This document shows, piece after piece, positions 54,218 through 64,000 of a DNA stretch of 64,000 nucleotides. The stretch is from Pyricularia pennisetigena. Lineage: Eukaryota; Ascomycota; Sordariomycetes; Magnaporthales; Pyriculariaceae. Location of the stretch: assembly GCF_004337985.1 (NCBI RefSeq), contig NW_021940922.1, positions 899,382-963,381 on the forward strand, read 5' to 3'. Numbering within the stretch: position 1 is the first letter of the stretch; each line of letters starts with the position of its first letter. The translations under genes were made by a program, and so were the position numbers. The notes under the pieces were generated by a model, which saw only the letters and a list, made by a program, of their open reading frames with translations, ran no database searches and was not told where the DNA came from.

Positions 54218-56803
54218 ATGTCAGTCGCCGACCAACTGCCTACCTTACCCGATATGGATAACAGATCCTACAAGCGCCGTCCTGGCGCCTGTCAGGGATG
54301 CAAAAGTCGGAAGCTCAAATGTAAGTTCCTCCCCAACCCGGTTTTTCACCACACCCAAACTTGAGGTGGATTAGACACAGGCTGAGAAGTGAGTTCTGGG
54401 TCCAGGTGACGGAGGCAAACCCAAATGTGAAAAGTGCAAAGTGAGCCAAGTGTGCCAGTAGTCAATTCAAAAATGTCTGGCTGACAACCGGGTCTAGGCC
54501 AATGGAACCACATGTCGCTACCTCCCAAGGAAGAAAAGAGGGAGGCCATGTGAGTAACAAGTCTCAAAGGCCAAAATAAACAGTCAGTGAAGCCACAAGT
54601 TAACAATCACAAAGCTCAAAATTCTCTGTCGGATTGTGCGGCTCCGTCGGTATTCAGCCAGAGTCCACCAAGCCCAAAAACAAACAATGGGGTCATCAGT
54701 GAGGACTCGGACAGCATTTGGCTGTCCAATACGGCGTTCGAAATTGATGACGAGAGTCCCACTTCCCCCTTTCACTGCCTCTCAGGCCCCAACGTGTTAC
54801 AAATCCCAGACCCATTCTTTCTCAGTGGAGATGAGCTCGGGGTAGCGTTGAACAGCGACGCGGTCAATATTTTTCAGCCTCCTCAACCCCTGTATAAGGA
54901 GTTAGGTCCTCCTGCAGTTTGCGAAACTACATCGCTCGAGTATGGCTGTGTCCAAAATGGAGTCGATCTCCCATCAAGGCTTATGAATTTCTGCCAAGGT
55001 ATTTTATTTTCTCCTGCCTTCCGGCCTTGTAGTCTTCTTCTGCCGGGGCCTATCATTTCTAACGATTTCAGTAGAGTTTGAGCTGATTGACTTCTCCGAG
55101 GTTGCGCTCGTATCCCGACTGGCCAGCCTTAGCTCGATTCAAGATGTGGGTTTAGAGCCCATGACGAAAACCGTCACGGATGTGCTTTCGCGGCTTGACC
55201 AGCATGTTGAGAATGCGGGCGATGGGGACCGGAATAACTGGCAGGAACTCGACATGGGTCGCTTGCGATCATATATTGAAGGTACATCTACAAATCACAA
55301 GCCTGATGTTTGCAACTTTTATCGAGGCTAATTCGAAACCCTTTTAGTTTTCATCAAGAGGCCATATATGTGAGTTGTTACGGCTAAGCCCACCATTGAC
55401 ACCATCTTGTTGACCAGTTAAATGTTTAGGGGGGCCAATCATGTCAGCGAAGAGGAACTGGTTGGTTTTCTCCACGACGTATCTGCCGGTAAAACTGTCG
55501 ACGCGGCCTCGGCTGCGTTGACTTATGCAGCTATTGCGACGGGCGCCAAGCTTGAGCGCTCACCTGGCACAAGCAAGAACTGCAACGCGTTGGTGGTACA
55601 ACAGTATTTCGATAAATCTTTCAGCACTCTCCCGAGACCCGGGATGGGATCGTCGGTAATGTCATTCAAGGTAGGCTTGGTGCAAACGGCTTTTTATAAA
55701 CACACAGTGCTAACATCGCACCTAGGCAAATCTGGCTATGGTAAGGGACCTTGACCATTCTCTATTTCGTGTGTGTGTGTATGTGTATGCGTGTTTGATG
55801 AAGATACTAAAAATACGGGCAGCTTTCATTTGCAGTCCGTTGGAGGCCGGACAAAGTTCCTGGGCTTTTGGCTGATGGCACGAAATACGTTCAGACTTTG
55901 AAGCTGCACAGCCGGCATTCCATCAGTCGCATCTGTAGTGATCGTCAAAGCAGTGAACGGCTCAAGGAAGGATTCTGGCTGTTTTATATCTTGGAAAGGC
56001 AGTACAGCATGCGGATGGGCTGTTTTTCGGTGGGTTTGCTTGCTCAAGATCCGCAATAAGGCGTCAAACTAACTCATTTGCATTGCAGACGCTGCCTGAC
56101 TGTCTAATAGACCACACTCTGCCGAGCGGGGCCGATGAGGCCAGTCGACGGAATAATGACCTCGTGGCACACTGCCTTTTTGCTCGGCTATGTTTTGACA
56201 CCATTCGAAACCTCCACGGTAAGGAAGCGGGGAACTCGGTGACGGCCACGTCCAGGTCCAAAGACGAGTATCTACGTCTACTTGAGGCGTGGAAGGACTT
56301 TGCCATGGGTTCGACCGTGCAGGGGACGGCAGAAGCCCCGCTCGGGGAACTCTACACAAGAGTGCAGTATTTCGAGCTGTTACTGTGCATCTACGCCCAG
56401 GACATATCTAAACCGGGCTTGTCTAGTTCGCTGGAAGCCATCACTGGACTCCTTTCCAGTGCGTCGCAGGACATATTGCGCTTGCTGAACGATATCGACG
56501 ACCTGAGCATTGCTTCGGAATGGTAATGTGCAGCAATCCTCAGTCCGCCCATTTTTGTTCCTTCTGCACCGATGGTCTGTTGACTCTTTCTTTTTTTTTT
56601 TCCCTAGGCCTTTTGCACGAACCATCGTCATCGCCTTTTGCTGCTCGGCGATCTGTATCAAATCGGCCCAGGACAAGCCCCAGCTGCTCAAGCTGATGGG
56701 GGCAGCTCTGGGATACTTTGCGCGCCTTTCAATGGGGTTGAATCTCGACTTTGAAAAGCTTAATCTTATAATGACCAAAGCATTCCAATTGGGGGGTCAG
56801 TAG
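54218..56803 (+). CDS. Zn2Cys6 transcription factor, ten exons (inferred)
   Basis: Proposed exons: 54218-54320, 54406-54440, 54498-54549, 54588-54998, 55072-55281, 55348-55369, 55430-55740, 55836-56029, 56089-56522, 56608-56803; 655 residues in one frame. The first three exons rebuild a perfect binuclear cluster, C-x2-C-x6-C-x6-C-x2-C-x6-C, starting C-Q-G-C-K-S-R-K-L-K-C, followed by basic K-K-R-G-R-P. It should bind DNA in the nucleus. The middle part has E-R-L-K-E-G-F-W-L-F-Y-I-L-E-R, typical of the fungal-specific TF domain. Introns show GT...AG. The 38-bp intron 3 and the 22-bp exon 6 are unusual and less certain. It lies 335 bp from the condensation-domain gene, in the same direction, so it may regulate this NRPS cluster. 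The start is the first ATG in frame with the cluster. Confidence 0.82.
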
Positions 56804-57138
56804 GAGGAGGGAGCAGACATTAATATACCCTGGAATAGATATGAAGTAGTTTATGACAGTATGAAAATGGCAACTATTAAACGACTCGAGTTGGCATTAT
56901 GCTTGACAAGTTCGTCGGCAATTCCGTCGGACTTGAGGGATTTGCCGAACATCGGTAATTCTACTGCTAGAACTGGAGCGCCCAAGGGAAAATCCTTCCG
57001 GTGTTTCAGCAAACTTTCTTTCTGCATCTACATGCCGGAGCCGTGTGAGTGGCGACAGGACTAAATCAGCCCCAACACGTGCCAAAGACAAAACAAACAA
57101 ACCAACATCTATCGACCGCTCACGCTACGACCAAGACA
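56804..57138 (+). promoter_or_regulatory. Spacer between transcription factor and C-domain gene
   Basis: 335 bp holding the 3' end of one gene and the promoter of the next. A ccaagacaATGG start context ends it. No binding site could be assigned. Confidence 0.4.
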
Positions 57139-58602
57139 ATGGCATCATTAACTTGTCAAAAGAGGTTTCGCCTTTTGGGGATGGAAGAAGATGAGCTGGG
57201 GGAATACCTGGAAGAGAAGCTGGAAGAGTTGGAAATCGGCGACGAATCCGACGTGGAGGAGATATGCCCCTGCGCCCCCATCCAAGAGGGCATTCAGCTC
57301 AGCAAGATGGACCCGTCGGCACCTGACTACAGCGTCGTGGCCACGATCGAGGTCAATCCCGTGCGGGGGCAGGACGCGATCGAGCTGGGATTGGTGCGGC
57401 GCGCATGGCAGCAGGTGGTGGATCGACACGCCATTCTGAGGACCCTACTGGTAGAGAGCGTGGCCTACGGCCGCTTTACGGACCAGGTAGTACTGAAGAG
57501 GTGGACGGCACATGTCCAAGAGACAGAGGCCATGTCCCAATGCCGGGAACTTGGCAAATTCCCGGCTAACCAGCCCGCGCACCGCCTCACCCTCGCTCGT
57601 GTCGGCAAGGCCGTGCTCTGTCGGTTGGAGATCGACCACACCCTAACCGATGGAATTTCCGTAGCCATCGCCATGCGCGACCTGGCGAGGGCGTGCGCCG
57701 GAGAGCTCCCGTCCACGCCGGCGCCGCGGTATAGCGACTACGTCGCCTTCCTCCTCGGCGAGGACCGGGATGCACACATAGCGTACTGGACGAAGCTGCT
57801 GTCTGGGGCAGAGCCCTGCATGCTGGCGGCCAAGACGCGAGCGCAGCAGCCGCCGGTGCCGGATCGAGGCGTAGGAGAAAAAACGCAGCCGTGTGTGCCG
57901 GTGCCCGGTCTGCGGACGGTGGTGCTCCAGGCGTACTGCCGCAAGCTCAACGTCTCGCTCTTCAACCTGGTGCAGGCCGCGTGGGCGCTGGTGCTGCGGG
58001 CCCACACGGGCATGGACGACGTGTGCTTTGGCTACGTGGCTGCGGGGAGGGACCTGCCCATCGACCAGGTCGATGCCATCATGGGACCCCTGATCAACAC
58101 GCTGATTTGCCGGGCGCGGCTCGGTGACGAGGATGCAAGGTCTGTTGCCGACCTTGTGCGGAACCTGCAGGCGCAGTTCCTGCAGACTGCCGAGCACCAG
58201 ACCTGCTCGCTCGGCCAAGTCTACGACGCCCTGCGGCTAAAGCGCCAGCGGCTATTCAATACTGCCGTCACTTTCCGGCCCCTGCATCTGGATAGCATCG
58301 GCAACGACGCTGTGGCGCTGAAGCTGGTGGGGAGGAAGTCCTATTCGGAAGTAAGTCTGCGTATTTCCGACGAGAAATTTCCGTCTAATCTACACACGCT
58401 AATACACTCTCTTTTATTTTTCTAGTTTGATCTTACCGTGTCCCTTGAGCGGTCTGACAAGATCGAGATTAGCCTGCACTACTCGCCCTGGGTTTTCTCA
58501 GAGGATGAGGTTGCAGCCGTGGCTTGTACGTTGTCGGAGATTCTGCAGGTGCTGCCCAAATCGTCAAAGCTTCCTAAAATTTCCTCAAAGTTTGTTCAGT
58601 AG
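57139..58602 (+). CDS. Stand-alone NRPS condensation-domain protein
   Basis: 462 residues from two exons (57139-58350, 58426-58602) around a 75-bp intron with GTAAGT...TTCTAG. A single condensation (C) domain fills the protein after a ~38-residue acidic N-terminus: C-P-C-A-P-I-Q-E-G-I at 43-52, R-H-A-I-L-R-T near 98, the active-site motif at 166-172, D-D-V-C-F-G-Y-V-A-A-G-R, then M-G-P-L-I-N-T-L. The motif is D-H-T-L-T-D-G: the second (catalytic) His and the Asp of HHxxxDG are present, the first His is Asp. No A or T domain and no signal peptide. C domains join amino or acyl groups on carrier domains or release them; a free one would act in trans, perhaps with the NRPS that ends 695 bp away. 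The start at 57139 is preferred because the frame upstream has no ATG. Confidence 0.85.
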
Positions 58603-59296
58603 AGGATTTTCAGACGAATAACAATGAGCTTTGGAAATACAAAAAGCATGCATAACCTGTTATATATGTTATTGTAATTCTCCTGTACTCATTTATCTAC
58701 AGACGACGTAGGACTCTAGATCTCCGGTCGCTCTAAAATCCGGCCGCCTTGATAAAGAAACGACGAAATACCCTTTTAGGACCTGATTTGAATATAATAA
58801 CTATTATCAACATATAGCAATATAATCGTTTTTAAGATCCCCCGGTTCGCTAGCATTTTTTTCATTATTTAAATTTTCATGTGCCAAATAGTTATCTAGT
58901 TCTATAACAATGTTTTACTACTTCTTTGTACTTTTTGAGTGAGATAAATTTTCTCGGAATGATTCTGACAGATTTGTCGGAAAATATTGCGTGTGTCAGA
59001 CTTTGTGGGTAAATTTACCATTTCTTATCTCAAAAACGTCGAGATAAATGCTGGTTTCAACATTACTATTTTGTAACGAGCTTTGATGGAAATTGTTTCA
59101 GAGTCTCATCTTCAAAGAAAAAAACTCGTCGAAATATCTATCAAATAAAACAAAGGCTTGATATTCCCGAGTGAATACTTTTCGGGGCAACGCATTTACA
59201 AATTCGTGAACATGTACAAAAGTGCAAAGTGGACAGACATAAACACCACGGCGTGAAAAGCCATAAAACAAATAAAACAGCCTGCTTCAAAGTCGC
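58603..59296. other. Convergent intergenic region
   Basis: 694 bp between two genes whose 3' ends face each other. It is AT-rich and non-coding, with possible polyadenylation signals (aataaaac at 59267-59274 and similar). No repeat element seen. Confidence 0.5.
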
Positions 59297-62200
59297 TCAA
59301 ACAGTCACTCCCGGCGTCGTCGCCAGCCTGAAAGCGCGGCACAAAAGAGACACGGTACCGGCGTAGGCATGAGCCAGGTCGGCGGCATCGGCCTCGCTCA
59401 TCAGCTGGCTCGACGTGAGGACGTCGACGCCGAGGCGGCCGTCCGCATGGTGCGTGGTGACGAGGGTCCTGCGCACCTGGACGGCGGGGTTGAGGAGCAT
59501 CTGCAGGGCGGCCGGGGCGCCGGCGAGGGCGTGCTCGGGGCGCTCGTCGACGGCCTGGTGGAAGAAGACGGACGAGTGGGGCGCGGCGTCGGCGGGCCAG
59601 CCGGTGCAGTGCGCCACGATGTCGTCGAGGCCCATGGTGTCGCACCGGCCCAGCGCCGCGAACTGCGCCTGCACGCACGCCATCACCTCCGCCACGGCCC
59701 ACGGCCTCCGGAAGCCCACGCGCACCGGCACCAGGTTGATGGTGCAGCCCGCCACGCTCTCGATGCCGTGCACGCCGGCCCCGCGGCCAGACGTCAGCGT
59801 CACGTACACCACGTCCTCGTCCCCGGCCAGCGTGTGGAGCAGCAGCGCCCAGGCGGCGTTCGCCAGCGCCGCGATGCTGGTGCCGGTGCTTTGTGCTATG
59901 GGCGGCAGCTCTACCGATGTGCTCGCCGAGATCCTCTTGCGGACCTGCTGGCCGTCAGCCTGCTGTGGCTCCCGCGCTGGCGTCTTCAGCTGCGTGAAGG
60001 GCCTGGACAGCCTGAGTAGGTCTGTCCAGTAGGCCGAGGCCGAAGAGCGCATGTTGTGTTGGAGCAGTGCGTATGTGGAGGGGGGAAGAGAGAGGGGGCA
60101 GGCGGTGTTGTTGCTGTAGACGCTTTCAAGGGTGCGCAGGATCAGAGAAATGGAGAGGCCATCGTACTGTGCGTGCGACATGCCGATGACGAGCCTGTAA
60201 CCGGCTCTGGGCGTTTTTGCCAGAGTAAAGGATGCGATGGGATGGTCGTAGTAGCATCTGCCGTGAGTGGTTGACATGATCTTATCGACTACCACGGCCA
60301 GGTCGTCATCTGGGGCCGTGACCAGGCCAAGAGCGACCGGAAGGGTCTTGAGCACGACCTGCCACGCTCTCCCCCTGCAATACATGAATACCGTCCGGAG
60401 CGTTTCCAAGCGCTCGACTAGCGCGTTGACGGCGTCGTGGACCTGTGCAAAGTCAACCGTCTGCCCCAGGCCGAGGGCCATGTAGTTGAGAGCTTCTTTG
60501 GGCGAGTCCATTGCTTCCCTGACGGAATTGTTTTGGAAGTCGGTGGTCGGAAGCACGTCGAGAACCCCCGACACCCCGTGCTGCTGTTGCTGCTGCTGCT
60601 TCAGGCGCTGTAGGACTTCTGAGACAACCTCCGAGGGCACCAGAGAGTAGGGCCGCGGGACGGCCAGAGTCGGCTCGGACCCTGTCGGGGCAACGAAGTA
60701 CGGGAGCTGCTGGGAGATGGTAGGGAATCTCATCACCTTGGACACGGGGATGGTCCACCCGGCGGCGCGGGCGGCAGCGGCGACCTTCATGGCCATGACC
60801 GAGTCACCGCCCAGCTTGATGAAGTTGTCCTGGATACCAATTTCCAATGGGGGCAGGTCGAGAACACTGGCCCAGATGCTACGGAGCGTCTCCAAGGCTT
60901 CTACTGCAGATGACAGAGTGTCGAGTGTCGGCAGGGATTGAACTGATTCGACGGGCTGATGATGATGGTTTCCCTCGGTCGATTTGACCAGGCTGTTGTC
61001 GATGTCGTCGGGAGCGCTGCTGCTGCTGCTGCTGCTACTACTGACCACGTCATCAGCACTGGCGACACTTTGGTTACTGCTGCCGGCACCGGGGCTTTGA
61101 ATATCCCTGCAGTCGTTGCTGCTCATGTCGGCACTGCCGTCATCGCTCGGAAGGGGGGATTGAGGAATGGGTGTATTGTCGTCGTCTTCCCACGCCCACA
61201 TCTGCTTGATTCTCGTGGGAGCCGCTGCCGCAATATCTTGCACCATGGTATCGTCATCCGGGGTCGAATGCGAAAGCTGCTCAAGCACCGAGTAGAAGTA
61301 GTTCACGAAGCTCTTGGTGTCGCGCTCTGCGACCGCCTCTCGGCTGTAGGTTACGCGAACAGCTATCCTTTGGTCGTGTATTGTGCACTCCATGTCAATG
61401 GGGTACGCGCTGGTGTCGGCCCTAGCCGGACCATACTGCCACTGTCCCAAGGACCCTTGCTCCGCTTCGTCATCGACGGACATGCCCTGCTGGATAACCA
61501 GAAAGGCCATTATGTCGCAGGCGTTTCTGCACGACTCGTCGATGCGGCGGATGTTTTGGATCCCGTAGTGCTCGTGTGGCGTCATCAAAGTGGCCTGGCT
61601 GTGTAGTGTATCCAAAAGACGCCCGACCGCCTGTCCGTCTTGAAACTGCACCCGCACGGGGATGGTGGCGATGGTAGGACCCATGACGTTTTCGATGCCG
61701 GGCACCGGACAGCTCCGGCCATGGACGGTACTGGCGAAAACCACATCGTTGCAGCCGCCGCCCAGGTGGGCCAGAGCAAACCCCATAGCAGCCCTGATCA
61801 AGGTTGAAGCGGTGTGATGCTGACGTCTGTTGTTTTTGAGGTCGACGGCGCGTTCCATTTCCAAAATGCCGTATCCTGCCGACCCGGCTTCATCTTGGTC
61901 GTTTCCGCGACTGGCCAAGAGCAGAGGGCGGCGTGCGCCGTTGAGATATCCTCGCCAAAATTCCCTCGTCTTTCCCACGTCGAGCCCGACAAGATATCTG
62001 ATGAAGTGTCCATAGTCGACGACAGGGGAGCCGAGGCTGACCCCTTTGTATTCGCACCCGGCCATTTCCACCACGCGGGGCAGCATCCAACCATCAAAAA
62101 CGCTGTGGTGAATGGACCAGACCAAATAGCGGCTTCTGCCCTCGGTAACTATGGCAAACCGCGAAAGAGCATCTCCCAATCCGGTGCGTCTAGTCACGTC

Positions 62201-64000
62201 TATGCGTAGGTACTCGTCGAGACTGCCGCCGGGGGACACGGAATTCCAATCGATCCCTTGTTTCATAACGCCCTGGAGGATGCCGTGCTCCTTTGTAAAG
62301 AAAAGCCTGGTCCTCAATATCGGCAGCGCGCTTACCACCCGCTCCCACGCCGAACGCAGCGCATCCAGGTCGACATGGTCCGACAAGCAGAGGACCTTTT
62401 GGACAAGATAGTTGCCCGCGTCGCTGCTGGTCAACGAAATGAGGCCCTCCTGGAGAGGGGTACACGGCAGGAGATCTTGGATGGCGTCACTTGGGAGCTG
62501 ATAGGTGGCAGTTATTTCGGAGCACAGTCCTGCGTGGTCGGCCTGCGACGGCAGCAGGGAAAATGCCGCGATGGACAAGGAAGTCTCCTCTGCTGCTCTG
62601 CGCGGTGAGCGCTCGGTGGCCATGGCAGCCAAGAGGTTGAGCCGAGGGTTGCGAAGCATCTGGGCCACGGTCAGTATCATGCCTTGCTTTTTCGCCTCGG
62701 CTATGACCTTCAGGGCGGCTATCGAATTGCCCCCGAGCCTGAAGAAGGAGTCGGTCCGGTCGATGGAAGACGGGTCCAGACATAGTATCTTGGACCAGAT
62801 CATTTGCATCTTCTTCTCGTTTGTCGTCAGGGCTTGGGCTGAGGTGGCTTCGATGGCAACTGCATCGGGGATCTCTACTGCCTTTTCCAAAACCATGTTC
62901 TGGGGCGGCTCTTCAGAGGATTTGGGCACCGTCTCGCTCGATTCAACGATGGGACGCAGGTCGGACGGCACCAGGGCTTGCATCTCGGCCAACTTTTCTT
63001 GACGTTGCCGTAGCAGCTGCTCTAGCATGTAGAAGAAATGGTCAACCATCCTTGCCAGATCTGCAGGTGACATGGTCTCCCGATCGCTGTTTGCTCTGAC
63101 GCTGACCTCCCCGTCGTCCAGCAAACACTCGATGTGGACGGGATAGGTCATGGCTCCGCCGGTGGGGCGACCGGACTCGTCCTCCTGCCACTGGCCGAGC
63201 GTCCCGGCGCCAAAGGACTCGTCGCGGTCGTGCTGCTGGATGCTCAAGGCGACCTGGAAGTCGCAAGCGTCCCGGCACGACGAGTCCAGGCTGGAGATGT
63301 TGTGGAGACCCTCCTGCTCGTGTGGTATCATGCGAATGGTGTCGTCCTGGACGGCATCAAGCAGGTCCTCTTTTGTCCTGCTCCGGTCTCTCAAGCAGAT
63401 CCTGACGGGCACCATGGCAAAAGTCGGACCCATCATGTCCTCGATGCCGCTGACGGGGTTCTGCCGACCAGACACGAGGCTGCCGTAGACGACATCGTCA
63501 GAGCCGGTAAAGTCCGCCAGTACCAAGCCCATGGCGGCGCGGACAAAGGTCGACGGGAGGTGTTTTTTGTTGCTGGCAAAGGAGATGGGCCGCCGCTTCT
63601 CAACATAACCTCTAGTCTCTGCCGTGTCCGGCTTCCAGGCTCGTTGCGGCAGCTTCTTTACTTGGACCCCTGCGAGATACGACTTCCAAAACTCGCCGCT
63701 CTCGTGACGGTCGCGGCCGAGCAGGTACTTGATGAAGGCGCTGAACTGGGCCTGCTGGCCCAACCCGAGCTCCGGATGTGCGTAGGCGCGCTCGGCCAGC
63801 GCCATCGTGCGCGGCAGCGTCCAGCCGTCGTAGAGACAGTGGTGGATGGTCCAGACGAACCACTTTTGCCGCCCGTCGTCCACCACTGCGTATCGCGTCA
63901 GAGGGTCACCCAGTCCCATCAGCGAGGACCTGTCTCTCTGTAGATACTCGGCCAGGGACGATGCCTCCTCCCTCCATGGGATAGCCGGGGTCTTGACCAC
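59297..64000 (-). CDS. Nonribosomal peptide synthetase, C-terminal part (C-T-C-T-C)
   Basis: An open frame of 1,567 codons enters from the right window edge and ends at TGA 59297-59299. Counting from the edge: partial C domain with H-H-C-L-Y-D-G at 53-59; carrier (T) domain L-G-G-N-S with phosphopantetheine Ser 426; C domain with P-C-T-P-L-Q-E-G near 507 and H-H-S-V-F-D-G at 631-637; a Ser-rich, low-complexity linker (about 985-1000); T domain L-G-G-D-S with Ser 1067; a poly-Gln stretch near 1135; and a last C domain with S-H-A-Q-Y-D-G at 1275-1281. No adenylation domain is visible. Repeated T-C units at the end are known from fungal hydroxamate siderophore synthetases (SidC/NPS2 type), where they help chain iteration and ring closure. 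Here that is inference. All key motif residues in the T domains are intact. No intron is needed in this part. Confidence 0.92.
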   Translation of the reverse strand: MVKTPAIPWREEASSLAEYLQRDRSSLMGLGDPLTRYAVVDDGRQKWFVWTIHHCLYDGWTLPRTMALAERAYAHPELGLGQQAQFSAFIKYLLGRDRHESGEFWKSYLAGVQVKKLPQRAWKPDTAETRGYVEKRRPISFASNKKHLPSTFVRAAMGLVLADFTGSDDVVYGSLVSGRQNPVSGIEDMMGPTFAMVPVRICLRDRSRTKEDLLDAVQDDTIRMIPHEQEGLHNISSLDSSCRDACDFQVALSIQQHDRDESFGAGTLGQWQEDESGRPTGGAMTYPVHIECLLDDGEVSVRANSDRETMSPADLARMVDHFFYMLEQLLRQRQEKLAEMQALVPSDLRPIVESSETVPKSSEEPPQNMVLEKAVEIPDAVAIEATSAQALTTNEKKMQMIWSKILCLDPSSIDRTDSFFRLGGNSIAALKVIAEAKKQGMILTVAQMLRNPRLNLLAAMATERSPRRAAEETSLSIAAFSLLPSQADHAGLCSEITATYQLPSDAIQDLLPCTPLQEGLISLTSSDAGNYLVQKVLCLSDHVDLDALRSAWERVVSALPILRTRLFFTKEHGILQGVMKQGIDWNSVSPGGSLDEYLRIDVTRRTGLGDALSRFAIVTEGRSRYLVWSIHHSVFDGWMLPRVVEMAGCEYKGVSLGSPVVDYGHFIRYLVGLDVGKTREFWRGYLNGARRPLLLASRGNDQDEAGSAGYGILEMERAVDLKNNRRQHHTASTLIRAAMGFALAHLGGGCNDVVFASTVHGRSCPVPGIENVMGPTIATIPVRVQFQDGQAVGRLLDTLHSQATLMTPHEHYGIQNIRRIDESCRNACDIMAFLVIQQGMSVDDEAEQGSLGQWQYGPARADTSAYPIDMECTIHDQRIAVRVTYSREAVAERDTKSFVNYFYSVLEQLSHSTPDDDTMVQDIAAAAPTRIKQMWAWEDDDNTPIPQSPLPSDDGSADMSSNDCRDIQSPGAGSSNQSVASADDVVSSSSSSSSSAPDDIDNSLVKSTEGNHHHQPVESVQSLPTLDTLSSAVEALETLRSIWASVLDLPPLEIGIQDNFIKLGGDSVMAMKVAAAARAAGWTIPVSKVMRFPTISQQLPYFVAPTGSEPTLAVPRPYSLVPSEVVSEVLQRLKQQQQQQHGVSGVLDVLPTTDFQNNSVREAMDSPKEALNYMALGLGQTVDFAQVHDAVNALVERLETLRTVFMYCRGRAWQVVLKTLPVALGLVTAPDDDLAVVVDKIMSTTHGRCYYDHPIASFTLAKTPRAGYRLVIGMSHAQYDGLSISLILRTLESVYSNNTACPLSLPPSTYALLQHNMRSSASAYWTDLLRLSRPFTQLKTPAREPQQADGQQVRKRISASTSVELPPIAQSTGTSIAALANAAWALLLHTLAGDEDVVYVTLTSGRGAGVHGIESVAGCTINLVPVRVGFRRPWAVAEVMACVQAQFAALGRCDTMGLDDIVAHCTGWPADAAPHSSVFFHQAVDERPEHALAGAPAALQMLLNPAVQVRRTLVTTHHADGRLGVDVLTSSQLMSEADAADLAHAYAGTVSLLCRAFRLATTPGVTV

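Noticed and set aside
55671..55735. An intron with GTAGGC...CCTAG inside exon 7 of the transcription factor.
   Set aside because: Removing it puts the next exon out of frame, while reading through to the GTAAGG donor at 55741 keeps one frame into R-W-R-P-D-K and the rest of the protein.
57049..57138. An earlier start for the condensation-domain gene, 30 codons upstream.
   Set aside because: There is no ATG in that extension; the first in-frame ATG is at 57139 in a good context.
59369..63943. Long plus-strand frames of 200 to 270 codons opposite the NRPS.
   Set aside because: They are antisense shadows of the GC-rich NRPS coding sequence and show no domains.

Overview
The window looks like a filamentous ascomycete (Pezizomycotina) chromosome segment made of two very different compartments. 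Positions 1 to about 51,500 are AT-rich and almost entirely repeats: nested LTR retrotransposons, a pogo/Fot1-type DNA transposon, a MITE and dispersed degenerate repeats. Most coding frames there are broken by TAA/TAG/TGA codons at places where glutamine or tryptophan codons are expected. That is the C-to-T pattern left by repeat-induced point mutation (RIP). From about 51,500 to 64,000 the DNA is GC-balanced, has short fungal introns, and carries the start of a nonribosomal peptide (NRPS) locus.

Layout of the repeat compartment. 2095-3190 is a Copia LTR remnant split by a 665-bp TG...CA element carrying tRNA-like Pol III boxes. 3508-11216 is a complete but decayed Copia element (minus strand). 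11217-15171 is the 3' part of a decayed chromodomain Gypsy element (plus). 15172-20640 is AT-rich repeat debris holding one intact small secreted-protein gene (18758-19138). 20640-22932 is a Copia leader fragment split by a 1.87-kb class II-like insertion with a 9-bp target duplication. 22933-39123 is a second Copia element (plus) carrying two insertions of one young Gypsy family: a solo LTR (23471-26756) and a nearly complete element (30137-35337). 39124-44134 is the 5' part of a third Copia (minus). 44135-46688 holds a fragment of the tRNA-like element and the 5' part of a second chromodomain-type Gypsy. 46783-48170 is a decayed P-loop ATPase gene. 48465-50962 is a Fot1/pogo element with another tRNA-like LTR inside it. 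51021-51494 is a MITE.

The most unusual object is the young Gypsy family. Its LTRs contain a 114-bp repeat in U3. The 5' LTR of the element has two units and the 3' LTR has one full unit plus a partial one, but the solo LTR has 28, nearly identical, flanked by a 5-bp target duplication. The primer binding site next to the 5' LTR is exactly complementary, over 11 nt, to a stretch inside the LTR, which is the arrangement of self-priming Tf1/sushi elements. The family shows no RIP although the Copia DNA around it is RIPed.

The GC-balanced compartment holds a Zn2Cys6 transcription factor with about ten exons (54218-56803), a stand-alone condensation-domain protein with one intron (57139-58602), and, convergent to it, the C-terminal 1,567 residues of a large NRPS (59297 to beyond 64000, minus). 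The visible NRPS order is C-T-C-T-C with no adenylation domain. This tail resembles fungal hydroxamate siderophore synthetases (SidC/NPS2 type), but the product cannot be read from this part. A regulator, a free C domain and an NRPS side by side suggest a secondary-metabolite cluster beside a heterochromatin-like block.
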